64,000 nt of DNA from Nitrosovibrio sp. Nv4 (GTDB taxonomy: Bacteria; Pseudomonadota; Gammaproteobacteria; Burkholderiales; Nitrosomonadaceae). The stretch lies in NCBI RefSeq assembly GCF_900215485.1, contig NZ_OCMZ01000001.1:434001-498000 (forward strand), written 5' to 3'. The notes beneath the pieces are model-generated. The model had not been told where the DNA came from. It searched no databases and saw only the letters and a list, made by a program, of their open reading frames with translations. The position numbers and the translations under genes were made by a program. Below are positions 28,541 through 41,453 of this stretch, one piece after another (position 1 is the first letter of the stretch; every line of letters starts with the position of its first letter).

Positions 28541-30121
28541 TTACCTGACAACTGGGGGTGTTTCAAAAGTGTGATACGGCGCGGGTGATGGAAGAGTCCA
28601 TTCCAGCGTCTTGCCCCCTTCCCAGGTTTTAGCAGGTGCTTTTGCCCCACCACGGATGCATTTCAGCACGACATAGAGGAACAGCAACTGGCTCAGGCCG
28701 AAGCCGAAGGCGCCGATGCTGGAAATCATGTTGAAATCCGCAAACTGCAATGCATAGTCGGGAATACGGCGCGGCATGCCTGCCAATCCCAGGAAGTGCT
28801 GGACAAAGAACGTAAGGTTGAAAAAGATCATGGTCAGCCAGAAATGCACTTTTCCTAGCGTCTCATCATACATGTGCCCGGTCCATTTCGGCAGCCAGTA
28901 GTAAGCCCCGCTAAATATTCCGAACAGCGCACCCGATACCAGCACGTAGTGGAAGTGCGCAATCACATAGTATGTATCCTGCACCTGAATATCTATCGGG
29001 ACTACTGCGCATATCACGCCGCTGAAGCCGCCAAGAGTAAACAGGAAAATAAAACCAATGGCAAACAGCATGGGGGTCTCAAAAGTCATGGAGCCGCGCC
29101 ACATGGTGGCGGTCCAGTTGAATACTTTCACTCCCGTGGGCACCGCAATCAGCATCGTTGCGTACATGAAGAACAACTGTCCGGTTACCGGCATGCCCGC
29201 GGTGAACATGTGATGCGCCCAGACGATACATGACAGAATGGCGATCGAGGCGGTTGCATACACCATTGACGAATATCCGAACAATGGCTTGCGTGCAAAA
29301 GTCGGGATGACTTCGGAGACAATGCCGAATGCCGGCAAAATCATGATGTAGACTTCCGGATGCCCGAAGAACCAGAAAATATGCTGGAACATCACTGGGT
29401 CACCGCCACCCGCTGCATTAAAGAAGTTGGTGCCGAAGTTGCGGTCGGTCAGCAGCATGGTGACCGCGCCCGCCAGCACCGGCATTACCAGCACCAGGAG
29501 GTAGGCGGTGATCAGCCAGGTCCAGACGAACATCGGCATTTTCATCAACGTCATGCCCGGCGCGCGCATGTTCAGAATGGTCGTGATGATGTTGATTGAA
29601 CCCATGATGGAAGAGGCGCCCATGATATGGATCGCGAAGATTGCCATATCCATGCCCATGCCCATCTGCACCGATAGCGGTGGATAAATGGTCCAGCCAC
29701 CGGCAGGGGCTCCACCCGGCACGAAGAACGAGCTCAACAGCAGCAGGGCCGCCGGCGGCAGCAGCCAAAAACTCCAGTTGTTCATACGGGCGAAGGCCAT
29801 GTCGGGAGCGCCGATCATCATCGGAATCTGCCAGTTGGCAAAACCGACAAAGGCCGGCATGATGGCGCCGAAAATCATTATCAGGCCATGCATCGTGGTC
29901 AGCTGATTGAAAAACTCAGGATTGACAATCTGCAGGCCCGGCTGAAACAGCTCGGCGCGGATAGTCAGCGCCATCACCCCGCCTGTCAGGAACATGATGA
30001 AACTGAACCACAGATACATCGTGCCTATATCTTTGTGGTTGGTTGTCATCATCCAGCGCATCATGCCGCTGGGATGATGGTCGTGGGCGTGCGCAACGTC
30101 GTGATCGTGTACTGCTGCCAT
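28541..30121 (-). CDS. ctaD: Cytochrome c oxidase subunit I
   Basis: The catalytic heme-copper subunit of a proton-pumping aa3/caa3 oxidase. The 526-residue protein has 12 predicted helices. The CuB ligands and cross-linked tyrosine are in WFFGHPEVYIMILP, and the paired histidines of the next CuB site are in WAHHMFTAGM. Heme ligands lie in HFHYVLVSGALFG. The N-terminus is His-rich (HDHDVAHAHDHH), a possible metal-binding tail. AAGGAGG precedes the ATG. It is followed by the 34-codon gene and ctaG. Confidence 0.97.
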   Translation of the reverse strand: MAAVHDHDVAHAHDHHPSGMMRWMMTTNHKDIGTMYLWFSFIMFLTGGVMALTIRAELFQPGLQIVNPEFFNQLTTMHGLIMIFGAIMPAFVGFANWQIPMMIGAPDMAFARMNNWSFWLLPPAALLLLSSFFVPGGAPAGGWTIYPPLSVQMGMGMDMAIFAIHIMGASSIMGSINIITTILNMRAPGMTLMKMPMFVWTWLITAYLLVLVMPVLAGAVTMLLTDRNFGTNFFNAAGGGDPVMFQHIFWFFGHPEVYIMILPAFGIVSEVIPTFARKPLFGYSSMVYATASIAILSCIVWAHHMFTAGMPVTGQLFFMYATMLIAVPTGVKVFNWTATMWRGSMTFETPMLFAIGFIFLFTLGGFSGVICAVVPIDIQVQDTYYVIAHFHYVLVSGALFGIFSGAYYWLPKWTGHMYDETLGKVHFWLTMIFFNLTFFVQHFLGLAGMPRRIPDYALQFADFNMISSIGAFGFGLSQLLFLYVVLKCIRGGAKAPAKTWEGGKTLEWTLPSPAPYHTFETPPVVR

Positions 30122-30137
30122 GGTTTCCTCCTTGATG

Positions 30138-31274
30138 CTATTTTCTGAGTTCGTTGATTTCCGATGGCTGCACTACGTCGCCTGCCGTATTGCCCCAGGC
30201 ATTGCGCTCGTAGGTGACCACCGCCGCGATTTGTACATCCGACAGATGCTTGAATGCAGCCATTGCCGTGCCAGTCTTGCCGTTCATGACGATGTCGATG
30301 TGGCCGGCCTTCGGACCCGTGGCTACCTTCGATCCGTCCAGCGCGGCAAATGTGCCGGGAATACCCTTGCCATTGGCCTGATGGCAGGCAACACAGTTGG
30401 CGGCATACACTTTCTCGCCTTCGGCCTTCAACTCGTCCATCGTGAATTCCTTGCTGACATCCACTACTGCCGCAGCCGATTTGCTCTTCTGTTCCGCCAC
30501 CCATTGGGTATATTTTTCAGGCTCCACCGCTTCCACCACGATCGGCATGAAGCCGTGGTCCTTGCCGCATAGTTCAGCACATTGCCCGCGGTAGGTGCCA
30601 GGCTTGTCGATCGTGAACCAGGCGTCGCGTATGTAGCCGGGGATGGCGTCCTGCTTGACGCCCAATGCCGGTACCCACCAGGCGTGCAGGACGTCGTTGG
30701 CGGTGATGATGATGCGAACCTTCTTGCCGACAGGTACCACTACGGGGTTGTCCACTTCCAGCAGGTAGTTCTCCTCCTTGGGCGAGGCATTCTCTATCTG
30801 CGCCCGGGGTGTGGCGAGGTTGCTCAAGAAGCTGATCCCTTCCCCTTCTCCTGTCAGGTAGTCATACCCCCATTTCCACTGGTACCCGGTGGTCTTGATG
30901 GTAATGTCAGGACTGGAGGTGTCCTTCATGGCGATGATGGTCTTGGTGGCAGGAAAAGCCATCCCCACCAGGATGAAGAACGGGATGATGGTCCAGATGA
31001 TCTCGACCGTGGTGCTGTGATGGAAGTTTGCCGCTTTGTAACCAACAGATTTGCGGTGCTTGAGTACCGAATAAAACATGACGCCAAATACACCAATGAA
31101 GATCGCCAGGCAAATCCATAAAAGCATGGTGTGCTGATCATATATCTGCCTGGCTATGATCGTCTGCGGCTCGGGCAAATTCAACTGGTAAGGATCCGCC
31201 GCCGCCATTCCCATTCCGGAATACAATGCGATCGCCATCATCCCCACTATGCTTGCTGCTGCTTTACTGCTCAT
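30138..31274 (-). CDS. ctaC: Cytochrome c oxidase subunit II with fused cytochrome c domain
   Basis: Subunit II accepts electrons at CuA and passes them to subunit I. After a signal peptide and two transmembrane helices (about residues 40-65 and 80-105), the cupredoxin domain carries the CuA ligands in GQCAELCGKDHGFM with an upstream histidine in VLHAWWVP. A C-terminal c-type cytochrome domain follows (CVACHQANGKG, Met ligand probably in GTAMAAF). This makes the enzyme a caa3-type oxidase. The start is ATG 31274 because a GGGGGG ribosome binding site lies 5 bases upstream; a longer extension to 31349 lacks support. First gene of the operon. Confidence 0.96.
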   Translation of the reverse strand: MSSKAAASIVGMMAIALYSGMGMAAADPYQLNLPEPQTIIARQIYDQHTMLLWICLAIFIGVFGVMFYSVLKHRKSVGYKAANFHHSTTVEIIWTIIPFFILVGMAFPATKTIIAMKDTSSPDITIKTTGYQWKWGYDYLTGEGEGISFLSNLATPRAQIENASPKEENYLLEVDNPVVVPVGKKVRIIITANDVLHAWWVPALGVKQDAIPGYIRDAWFTIDKPGTYRGQCAELCGKDHGFMPIVVEAVEPEKYTQWVAEQKSKSAAAVVDVSKEFTMDELKAEGEKVYAANCVACHQANGKGIPGTFAALDGSKVATGPKAGHIDIVMNGKTGTAMAAFKHLSDVQIAAVVTYERNAWGNTAGDVVQPSEINELRK

Positions 31275-32481
31275 ATTTCCCCCCACTTGATTACTGATTA
31301 CAGTACGAGCCAATAATTCTAAAATTCCACAATGTGTGACCGACCCCACGAACTGGCTTCCAGATCATTTTTTGCTTAGCTCGGCATCGCCAGATGGCGG
31401 ATGCAAGTCTCTTCATTACCAGATCTGTCCTGCGTAAATAGCCATGTTGCGAACGTCGGTAATTGTGTTATTCTATAGTTCTACCATGGTTTTTATGCTG
31501 GCTTTATGCGAATTTCAAACACTAAGAATAACGGCATTTCCATAAGTTCCAGGTTTCCACTAAAAACAAAAAATTATGCGTCGCCATTATTCAAACCTGA
31601 ACAATAAATTTCCTGGTTGATACCAGTACCGCATTCATCAAATCAGGAATCAGGCGGAAGCTCACGAAATGGATATATGTTTTCATCATGATCCATTTTA
31701 TGTTTTTTGCTTATCTTCTTAATCAAAACACATGGCTTGAAATGTGACTTAAATCCATGTGTTACACGGCTTTCCGGCTATATTTCCGTTCTTTCTCATT
31801 CAAGCTGATCCAGCTTTTCAAAATTTTCCGGTATCCGCTTTAATTGGTCGCCGAAACACCGCTACTGAAACGGAAAAATTCTACCACACGGGAATGGGGC
31901 GTACAAGAACGAAACATGATCTTGGCAACCCATACCAATAATGCCCTTATTCTAAAAATCGGTATTTCCCCCTTTTCCAATTGTGGTGATTTTACCCTAT
32001 TTGCATTGTGGTGATTATCAACCATCAAACGCAAATCTATTCATTTATCATTACCGGATTCTCTGGTCCCGCATCGGAATAGGTCACGATTATTTACCGC
32101 CACATGAATGGCAGCGCTCCCATTTTTGGAGTTTCACAATACGACCTGAAGTACGACCCAAAGCTGGGCTCGTGGTAAGAAAACGCGGCGGTTTCGCAAT
32201 GGCGCGGTTCCAGTCAAGCGACTGGCGAGCGCCGACATATGCGATCGCGAGCAGAAAACTGCTACTTTCAGGACGAGTTTCCCGTATCACCGTACGTTAA
32301 GGACGAAAAACAGTTTGCGGACAAACTAATCGACGGGGCATACTTCGGCTCATTTTCCACGCCTCCCTCTCCCTCGCCTTTTAAGCACCCATCCGGCGAA
32401 GTCCGTCTCGCCCCCCCTATTAGGACTTATTCGGCGGCTCGATTATAATCGTAAGCGGATTATTTTTGAGAGTATAAAAAA
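31275..32481. other. 1.2-kb non-coding region between ctaC and the redoxin gene
   Basis: No convincing gene is seen here. It must hold the ctaC promoter and the redoxin gene promoter. A TATAAT at about 32444-32449 precedes the redoxin gene by about 30 bases. A 9-base dyad with AACACATGG and CCATGTGTT arms lies at 31727-31735 and 31755-31763. A 12-base direct repeat ATTGTGGTGATT occurs at 31980-31991 and 32005-32016. Short open frames at 31.98-32.3 kb occur on both strands and lack any recognisable family, ribosome binding site or typical codon use. Confidence 0.5.
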
Positions 32482-33045
32482 ATGGCGGAAACAAACAAGA
32501 GTATCAGGGCGCCGGAGCTGCAGACATCGGGTTGGCTTAATACACCTCACCCGCTTACGCTCGCCTCATTACGCGGCAAGGTGGTTGTGCTGCATACTTT
32601 TCAAATCTTCTGTCCGGGTTGCGTGCAAATCGGTATTCCGCAGGCCCAGAAAATATATCAGGAGTTTGATCCCAGTCGCGTAGCGGTGATTGGACTGCAC
32701 ACGGTTTTCGAACATCATGCAGTGATGGGACGTGAGGCGCTAGAGGTTTTTGTGCACGAATATCGATTGCGCTTCCCGATTGGTATTGATAAATATGAAG
32801 ACCAGCCACAAGGCATTCCCCTGACCATGCACGCCTACCGGATGCAGGGGACTCCCACTCTCATTTTGATAGACAAAGCAGGCCGCATCCGTTTGCATAA
32901 GTTTGGACATGTAAGTGATCTAACGGTCGGATTTTCCATTGGCGCATTGCTTTCCGAAGAAATTGACGAATTGGCAAGCTCGCCGGAAACAGGCCCGGCA
33001 ATCGCGGAAAATCGAGCCTGCGATGAAGATGGGTGCAGCATCTGA
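32482..33045 (+). CDS. Redoxin/AhpC-TSA family thioredoxin-fold protein
   Basis: A 187-residue TlpA/peroxiredoxin-like protein. The active site is FQIFCPGCVQIGIP with a CPGC redox pair. The fold continues through VAVIGLHTVFEHH and the cis-proline region MQGTPTLILIDKAGRI. It ends in an unusual C-terminal CDEDGC pair (CDEDGCSI) that could act as a second redox or metal site. No signal peptide is seen, so it should be cytoplasmic. It is transcribed alone after a long intergenic region. Confidence 0.82.
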   Translation: MAETNKSIRAPELQTSGWLNTPHPLTLASLRGKVVVLHTFQIFCPGCVQIGIPQAQKIYQEFDPSRVAVIGLHTVFEHHAVMGREALEVFVHEYRLRFPIGIDKYEDQPQGIPLTMHAYRMQGTPTLILIDKAGRIRLHKFGHVSDLTVGFSIGALLSEEIDELASSPETGPAIAENRACDEDGCSI

Positions 33046-33173
33046 ATCGCATATCCGGGTAGAGCAATGCCAGGGCTCCCTGTAATTGCTTTAAATGCCG
33101 CAGAGCAAGCGTGCATTGGGACGTCCAGGGGTCTGCCGGCAGGACTTCGCTGAGCAGCCAGCCAAAAAATCGA

Positions 33174-33962
33174 TCAACTCCGATATCCTGTGGGCTTATC
33201 CTCTGGTTTGACGCGCTCTGCAATTCCGGTGAGAACGCCAGCAGCCGTTTGGCGCATCAGATTGGTGATGGCATGAGTCAACTGTAAGCCCGCTTCAAGC
33301 TGATTTTGTCCGGCCAAGGTCATCTGCCGGTTAAAAGTCGAAAGGGTATCCTGCAACGCAGAACCGACAGCTGTCCCGTTGCGCTTCGCGTGCATCACAA
33401 GATCACCCAAGGTTTCCTTCACCAGATCCTGAGCGGCGGAAGCGGATCCCTGCAAGACATCCAGGAAGAGATTTTCAACACCTTCCAGATCGGTGCGGAC
33501 CCGCGCAAGCTCCTCATCTGAAAACTTTTGCGCACGGCCTGCAGCCTCCTCCAACGCCAGTTTCGAAGCTTCGGCGAGCTGTGCCAGTGCGGCATCCAAT
33601 CCAGCCACGGCATCGCGGACAGGTTTCATGGCGGTTTGCGTGTGTAAGGGTGATTGTTGCAGCTTTTGCTGTGCTCCTTCGCGTACGCCTTTCATCACAG
33701 CTGTCATAACGTGCCTCAGCGATTCCCGATCCTGGTTTTGCGTACTCAGGGCTCTCACTGTCAGGTCCCGCACTTCCTGCCGAACATCACTTCCCTGAGC
33801 CATCGTGTTGCGCACTTCGGCTTCCAGCGCGACTGCTGTTTTGTTCGAAGTTTTACCCGCTGCTTTGCTTGCGGTTTTGCCTGCGGCTTTACTCATGGTT
33901 TTGTCGGCCTTTTTGCCTGCGGTTTTGTCAGAAGAACCTTCGCCGCCAGTTTTCTTCTCCAT
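33174..33962 (-). CDS. Hypothetical Lys/Ala-repeat helical protein
   Basis: A 262-residue protein with no function I can name with confidence. The first 45 residues are a basic low-complexity tail built from short Lys/Ala/Gly/Thr repeats (KAAGKTASKAAGKTSNK), similar in style to histone-H1-like or PhaF-type DNA-binding tails. The remainder (50-262) is Ala/Gln/Leu-rich and predicted helical, with heptad-like stretches suggesting a coiled coil (AQLAEASKLALEEAAGRAQ, then LEGVENLFLDVLQ). There is no signal peptide. It could be nucleoid-associated or phasin-like, but this is inference. It lies 55 bases after serS on the same strand. Confidence 0.7.
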   Translation of the reverse strand: MEKKTGGEGSSDKTAGKKADKTMSKAAGKTASKAAGKTSNKTAVALEAEVRNTMAQGSDVRQEVRDLTVRALSTQNQDRESLRHVMTAVMKGVREGAQQKLQQSPLHTQTAMKPVRDAVAGLDAALAQLAEASKLALEEAAGRAQKFSDEELARVRTDLEGVENLFLDVLQGSASAAQDLVKETLGDLVMHAKRNGTAVGSALQDTLSTFNRQMTLAGQNQLEAGLQLTHAITNLMRQTAAGVLTGIAERVKPEDKPTGYRS

Positions 33963-34017
33963 GATAGTTAAACCCCTCCCTAAGATTAAGAAATTTATAT
34001 GGTTTACTACTCATTTA

Positions 34018-36741
<2,724 letters not shown>

Positions 36742-36749
<8 letters not shown>

Positions 36750-37365
36750 TGATCACATCCGCCCCCTCAGGGGGACTGAATTTGAACAATTCCTGTGGAA
36801 GTTTGGGGTTTCGTTCCACCCCCGAAAATGTAAGCACGGTGGTCTGGCCAAAATGATCACGCAATTCCATTGCCTTTAGTATGCCTTCTGGCGTAAATCC
36901 CAGGCGGACCCATTCAAACGTACTTTCCTTGGTTTTGGGCGTGGCTTCAAGCCATTCGGTACCGTCATCCAGGCCCATTTCAGCAAGATCGAAGCTTTTC
37001 TCGATATCGCTGCTTCCCGCGAGCAATGCGGCTGGACTGCTGCCGATAGCGACGTCAAGTTTGCGGACGGTCACCTGATTGAGGTCATGATCATAGAACC
37101 ATATCCGATCACCGTCGCCAACAATCAGTTGCTCGTACGGCTTCTCATAAACCCATCGAAATTTTCCCGGACGCTCGAATTGCATCGTACCACCCCCTCT
37201 TTGCACCACACGTCCGTTTTTATCAAGAACCATCTGTGAGAATGCCGCGCGGACAGTTCGCGTGTTCTGCATAAAATTCTTGAGACTGCTAATTGCACTA
37301 GCCTCGGCAACAGAAACAAATAAAAAAAACATGAGAAAAAACCAGCAGCGCTCCGAAAAATTCAT
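36742..37365 (-). CDS. lolA: Outer membrane lipoprotein carrier protein LolA
   Basis: LolA ferries lipoproteins across the periplasm from LolCDE to LolB. The 207-residue precursor has a signal peptide (hydrophobic WFFLMFFLFVSVAEASA, cleavage about residue 24). The mature part shows family segments FSQMVLDKNGRVVQRGGGTM, RPGKFRWVYEKPYEQLIVGDG and WFYDHDLNQVTV. It overlaps rarA by 8 bases. In E. coli ftsK lies directly upstream of lolA; here an amoC cassette on the opposite strand separates them. Confidence 0.95.
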
Positions 37366-37698
37366 GAATATTTCCTATATCAAAGACAGTCAAAAAACAA
37401 CGCTTCAGTAACGTGGATCAATTTCGGTTTGTACTCGACCTGAATCCGGCAGAATTACTGTTCCCCGCAATCTGGAGGGCACTGGTTTATTTGGGAGCCT
37501 GCGGCTGTGATTTTATCGTTTCCGCTCTTTACCGGAAGCATAAACGTCCTCGCGCTTTAGCACAATCATCGATAGATATCGGCTCTTGTAGTTCTTGTGG
37601 CGGAGTAAACCTTTCCGGAAAAAAGCCGTTTCAAGGTTTCTCAAGCGTGCAAAGGTGTAGGGTGTGGAAAAGCTTGCAAAAAAAACGGACCGAAGAAA

Positions 37699-37727
37699 GG
37701 GAACTCTTTTGTAAACAGAAAAGTCTA
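37699..37727 (+). promoter_or_regulatory. Candidate sigma-E/ECF-type promoter of amoC
   Basis: GGAACTC (37699-37705), a 16-base spacer and GTCTAA (37722-37727) closely match the sigma-E consensus GGAACTT-N15/16-GTCTRA. It is in the right orientation, about 80 bases before the amoC start codon, in the 440-base region divergent from lolA. No equally good sigma-70 promoter was seen. Published work on Nitrosomonas europaea links a single amoC copy to a sigma-E stress response, which makes the match meaningful. Confidence 0.6.
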
Positions 37728-37787
37728 AAATTCGCTGGCGGAATGCATTCCGCCAACTGAATGTTGACTGTTATTTTCGAGTATTAG

Positions 37788-38636
<849 letters not shown>

Positions 38637-38665
38637 CTGACTGATTAGCTGAAGCTGCTTTACGG

Positions 38666-38700
38666 ACGCGCCGTTCCTCGTAAGAGGAACGGCGCGTTTT
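38666..38700 (+). terminator. Intrinsic terminator of amoC
   Basis: A perfect 14-base stem (38666-38679 with 38684-38697) and GTAA tetraloop are followed by TTTTCATTTT. It starts 30 bases after the amoC stop. Confidence 0.93.
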
Positions 38701-38896
38701 CATTTTCGCCGCTAATTCAGCGTCTTCTTGCCAAGATATCCGTGAATCTGCGCTAAACGACACGCAGAATCTCCTTGCATCTCATCAAGATATCGATTAG
38801 TGCCTTAAACCAACTGCTGCCGACTGCTGCTTATCCTTTGAGAAATCCTGTGATACGGAATCCGGAGAGACAAACGATGATATGTCCTGGGCTCCG

Positions 38897-38985
38897 TGGA
38901 TACCCGCTTTCGCGGGTATGACGTGCTGTTGGCGATACGAGTTGAGTACCTGGTACCCGATGGATATCCGCTTTCGCGGGTACGA
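38897..38985. repeat. Two copies of a short REP-like palindromic repeat
   Basis: Two related palindromic units occur at about 38897-38923 and 38961-38985. Each has the core GGATA(C/T)CCGCTTTCGCGGGTA, which folds as CCCGC-TTTC-GCGGG. Repeats of this form, with a CCCGCTTTCGCGGG core, are scattered through many proteobacterial genomes. They lie between the amoC terminator and the ftsK stop. Confidence 0.75.
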
Positions 38986-39043
38986 CTACAGGGGTTGGTC
39001 AGGTGCTTGACTTTGGTCTCGCTAGCTGGTCAAGTTGCTTGCT

Positions 39044-41341
39044 CTATTCGTTCCGCGATGGCACAAGCACTTCCCTATTACCGTTGGTTTGCATGGCCGA
39101 GACAAGGCCTGCGCGTTCCATCTCTTCAATCAGCCGTGCGGCCCGGTTATAACCGATTCGCAAGTGCCGCTGTACCAGTGAAATAGAGGCCCGGCGCGAC
39201 TTGAGCACTATCCCAACGGCTTCATCGTAAAGCGGATCGGATTCGACGTTTTCCTGCCCGGCCATGCCGCCGTTTTCGCCCGCGCCACCTTCCTCTTCCA
39301 GCGAGTTAAGCACCCCATCCACATATCTCGGCTCACCATGTTCCTTCAGGTACTCCACTACCCGGTGCACTTCCTGATCGGCGACAAAAGCACCATGCAC
39401 CCGCTGCGGATAACCGCTCCCCGGCGGCAGATAAAGCATATCGCCCTGTCCGAGTAGCGCTTCGGCCCCCATCTGGTCAAGTATGGTACGTGAATCCACC
39501 TTGCTCGATACCTGAAACGCCACTCGTGTCGGAATATTGGCCTTGATAAGGCCGGTAATCACATCCACCGAGGGTCGCTGTGTCGCCAGCAGCAAATGCA
39601 CGCCGGCCGCACGCGCTTTTTGCGCAAGCCGGGCAATCAATTCTTCAACCTTCTTGCCCACTACCATCATAAGATCGGCCAATTCATCTATTACCACAAC
39701 TATCAGCGGCATCTCTTCCAGCGGCTCCGGCGCATCCGGCGTCAGGCTGAATGGATTGGTCAGCGGCATCTCGTTCTTGATCGCATCGCGGATTTTCTGA
39801 TTGTAGCCGCCGAGATTACGTACGCCGAGCGCCGACATCAACTTGTAACGCCGCTCCATTTCCGCTACGCCCCATCGAAGCGCGCTGGCCGCCTGCCGCA
39901 TATCGGTTACCACGGGCGCCAGCAGATGAGGGATGCCTTCGTATACGGACAATTCAAGCATTTTCGGGTCCACCAGAATCAGGCGCACCTGCTCAGGCGT
40001 AGCTTTATAGATGAGGCTCAGTATCATGGCGTTGATCGCTACCGACTTGCCTGATCCCGTCGTTCCCGCCACCAGTACATGCGGCATTCTCGCCAGATCC
40101 GCCACCACCGGATGTCCGCCGATGTCCTTACCCAGGGCGATGGTCAATGGTGACGCCATCTCGGCATAAGCCTGCGAACTGAGGATTTCCGATAGCCGCA
40201 CCACCTGCCGCTTGGGATTGGGTATTTCCAGGCCCATACTGGTCTTGCCGGGGATAGTTTCGACCACGCGGATACTTACAACCGATAACGACCGCGCCAG
40301 ATCTTTCACCAGATTAAGAATCTGATTGCCCTTCACACCCACCGCGGGTTCGATTTCATAGCGGGTGATGACCGGGCCTGGGTAGGCCGCCACCACCTTG
40401 ACCTCCACACCAAAATCGATCAGCTTCCGTTCGATCAGGCGCGATGTAAATTCAAGCGTGTCAGTCGAGAGAATTTCCACATCTTTCTTCAGTGGCTCGT
40501 CCAATAGACGCAACGGCGGCAACGGTGAATCAGGCAGGTCAATGAACAACGGCGTCTGTTTTTCCTTGATCACCCGAGGCGACTTCAGAATCGCGGTTGC
40601 TGGTTGCTCAATATGGAGAGGCGGATTTTCGTGGAAGCGTTTTTTTCCTACCTCGACCAATTCATCGCGCCGGATTGCAGAGGCAATACCCGCGCGCCGA
40701 TCTTGCCAGTTCTCCCATTGTCGCCTGAAGAACAGGCAGATTCCCTCCAATGCGGCGCCCAGTTTTTCGACGAAGCGCAACCACGAAAGGCCCGTAAACA
40801 GGCTGAAACCGATCGCGATCAATATGACCAGCGCCAGCGTAGCGCCGGTAAAACCCAGTGTCTGCGACAGGTTCTTGCTGATTATCAAACCCAGCACTCC
40901 TCCCGGGGTCTGGGGCAGGGTTATCTGGAGTGTATAAAACCGCAGCGCTTCAAGCGCACTGCTGGTAACCAGCAATACAAGAAATCCGGCAGCGGAAACA
41001 AACAATGGACGACGGTCGAATATTCCCCCCTCAATGCGGTGATAAGTCCATGAAACCAGAAAGAGGAAAAAGAATACCCACCACCAGGCTGAAACGCCGA
41101 ATAAGTACAGTAGCAGGTCTGACAGCCAGGCGCCTGCAAGCCCGCCAGGATTGAGGGCTGGCGTGTTGCCACTATGCGACCATCCCGGATCAGCGCGATC
41201 ATAGCCGTAAAATATCAGCATCAGATAAAGCACTATACCTAGCAACGCAAGCCCGGCGGATTCGCGCAGCAGCCTGGCGACCCTGGGTGGCAAGGGATTG
41301 GAGCTTGATTTTTTCGCCATTGGCTTGTTGACAAAGCTCAT
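39044..41341 (-). CDS. ftsK: DNA translocase FtsK
   Basis: FtsK is a septum-anchored DNA pump that clears the chromosome from the division site and activates XerCD. The 765-residue protein has four N-terminal transmembrane helices (about 28-180) and a short linker. The RecA-like motor has Walker [17 protein letters not shown] and Walker [20 protein letters not shown] (landmark [12 protein letters not shown]), then [14 protein letters not shown]. The C-terminal winged-helix gamma domain that reads KOPS contains [20 protein letters not shown]. The start could also be the ATG at 41320. It is unusual in being separated from lolA by amoC. Confidence 0.96.
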   Translation of the reverse strand: MSFVNKPMAKKSSSNPLPPRVARLLRESAGLALLGIVLYLMLIFYGYDRADPGWSHSGNTPALNPGGLAGAWLSDLLLYLFGVSAWWWVFFFLFLVSWTYHRIEGGIFDRRPLFVSAAGFLVLLVTSSALEALRFYTLQITLPQTPGGVLGLIISKNLSQTLGFTGATLALVILIAIGFSLFTGLSWLRFVEKLGAALEGICLFFRRQWENWQDRRAGIASAIRRDELVEVGKKRFHENPPLHIEQPATAILKSPRVIKEKQTPLFIDLPDSPLPPLRLLDEPLKKDVEILSTDTLEFTSRLIERKLIDFGVEVKVVAAYPGPVITRYEIEPAVGVKGNQILNLVKDLARSLSVVSIRVVETIPGKTSMGLEIPNPKRQVVRLSEILSSQAYAEMASPLTIALGKDIGGHPVVADLARMPHVLVAGTTGSGKSVAINAMILSLIYKATPEQVRLILVDPKMLELSVYEGIPHLLAPVVTDMRQAASALRWGVAEMERRYKLMSALGVRNLGGYNQKIRDAIKNEMPLTNPFSLTPDAPEPLEEMPLIVVVIDELADLMMVVGKKVEELIARLAQKARAAGVHLLLATQRPSVDVITGLIKANIPTRVAFQVSSKVDSRTILDQMGAEALLGQGDMLYLPPGSGYPQRVHGAFVADQEVHRVVEYLKEHGEPRYVDGVLNSLEEEGGAGENGGMAGQENVESDPLYDEAVGIVLKSRRASISLVQRHLRIGYNRAARLIEEMERAGLVSAMQTNGNREVLVPSRNE

Positions 41342-41453
41342 GGATGGTATCGGCGGCCTCAGGGTACGGAAGGGTAGACTTGATTATATAGAGTTAAGGC
41401 AGGGGTAAAAAGTGAAACTGCCCCTCGTGGAAGGGTTACTGTAGGGCGAGAGG

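Noticed and set aside
31983-32300. Overlapping open frames on both strands in the 31.9-32.3 kb gap
   Set aside because: Low-quality frames with no start signals or recognisable domains; strands mirror each other.
37413-37760. 115-codon open frame upstream of amoC
   Set aside because: It has no family resemblance or ribosome binding site, covers the candidate sigma-E promoter, and looks like random translation of the amoC leader region.
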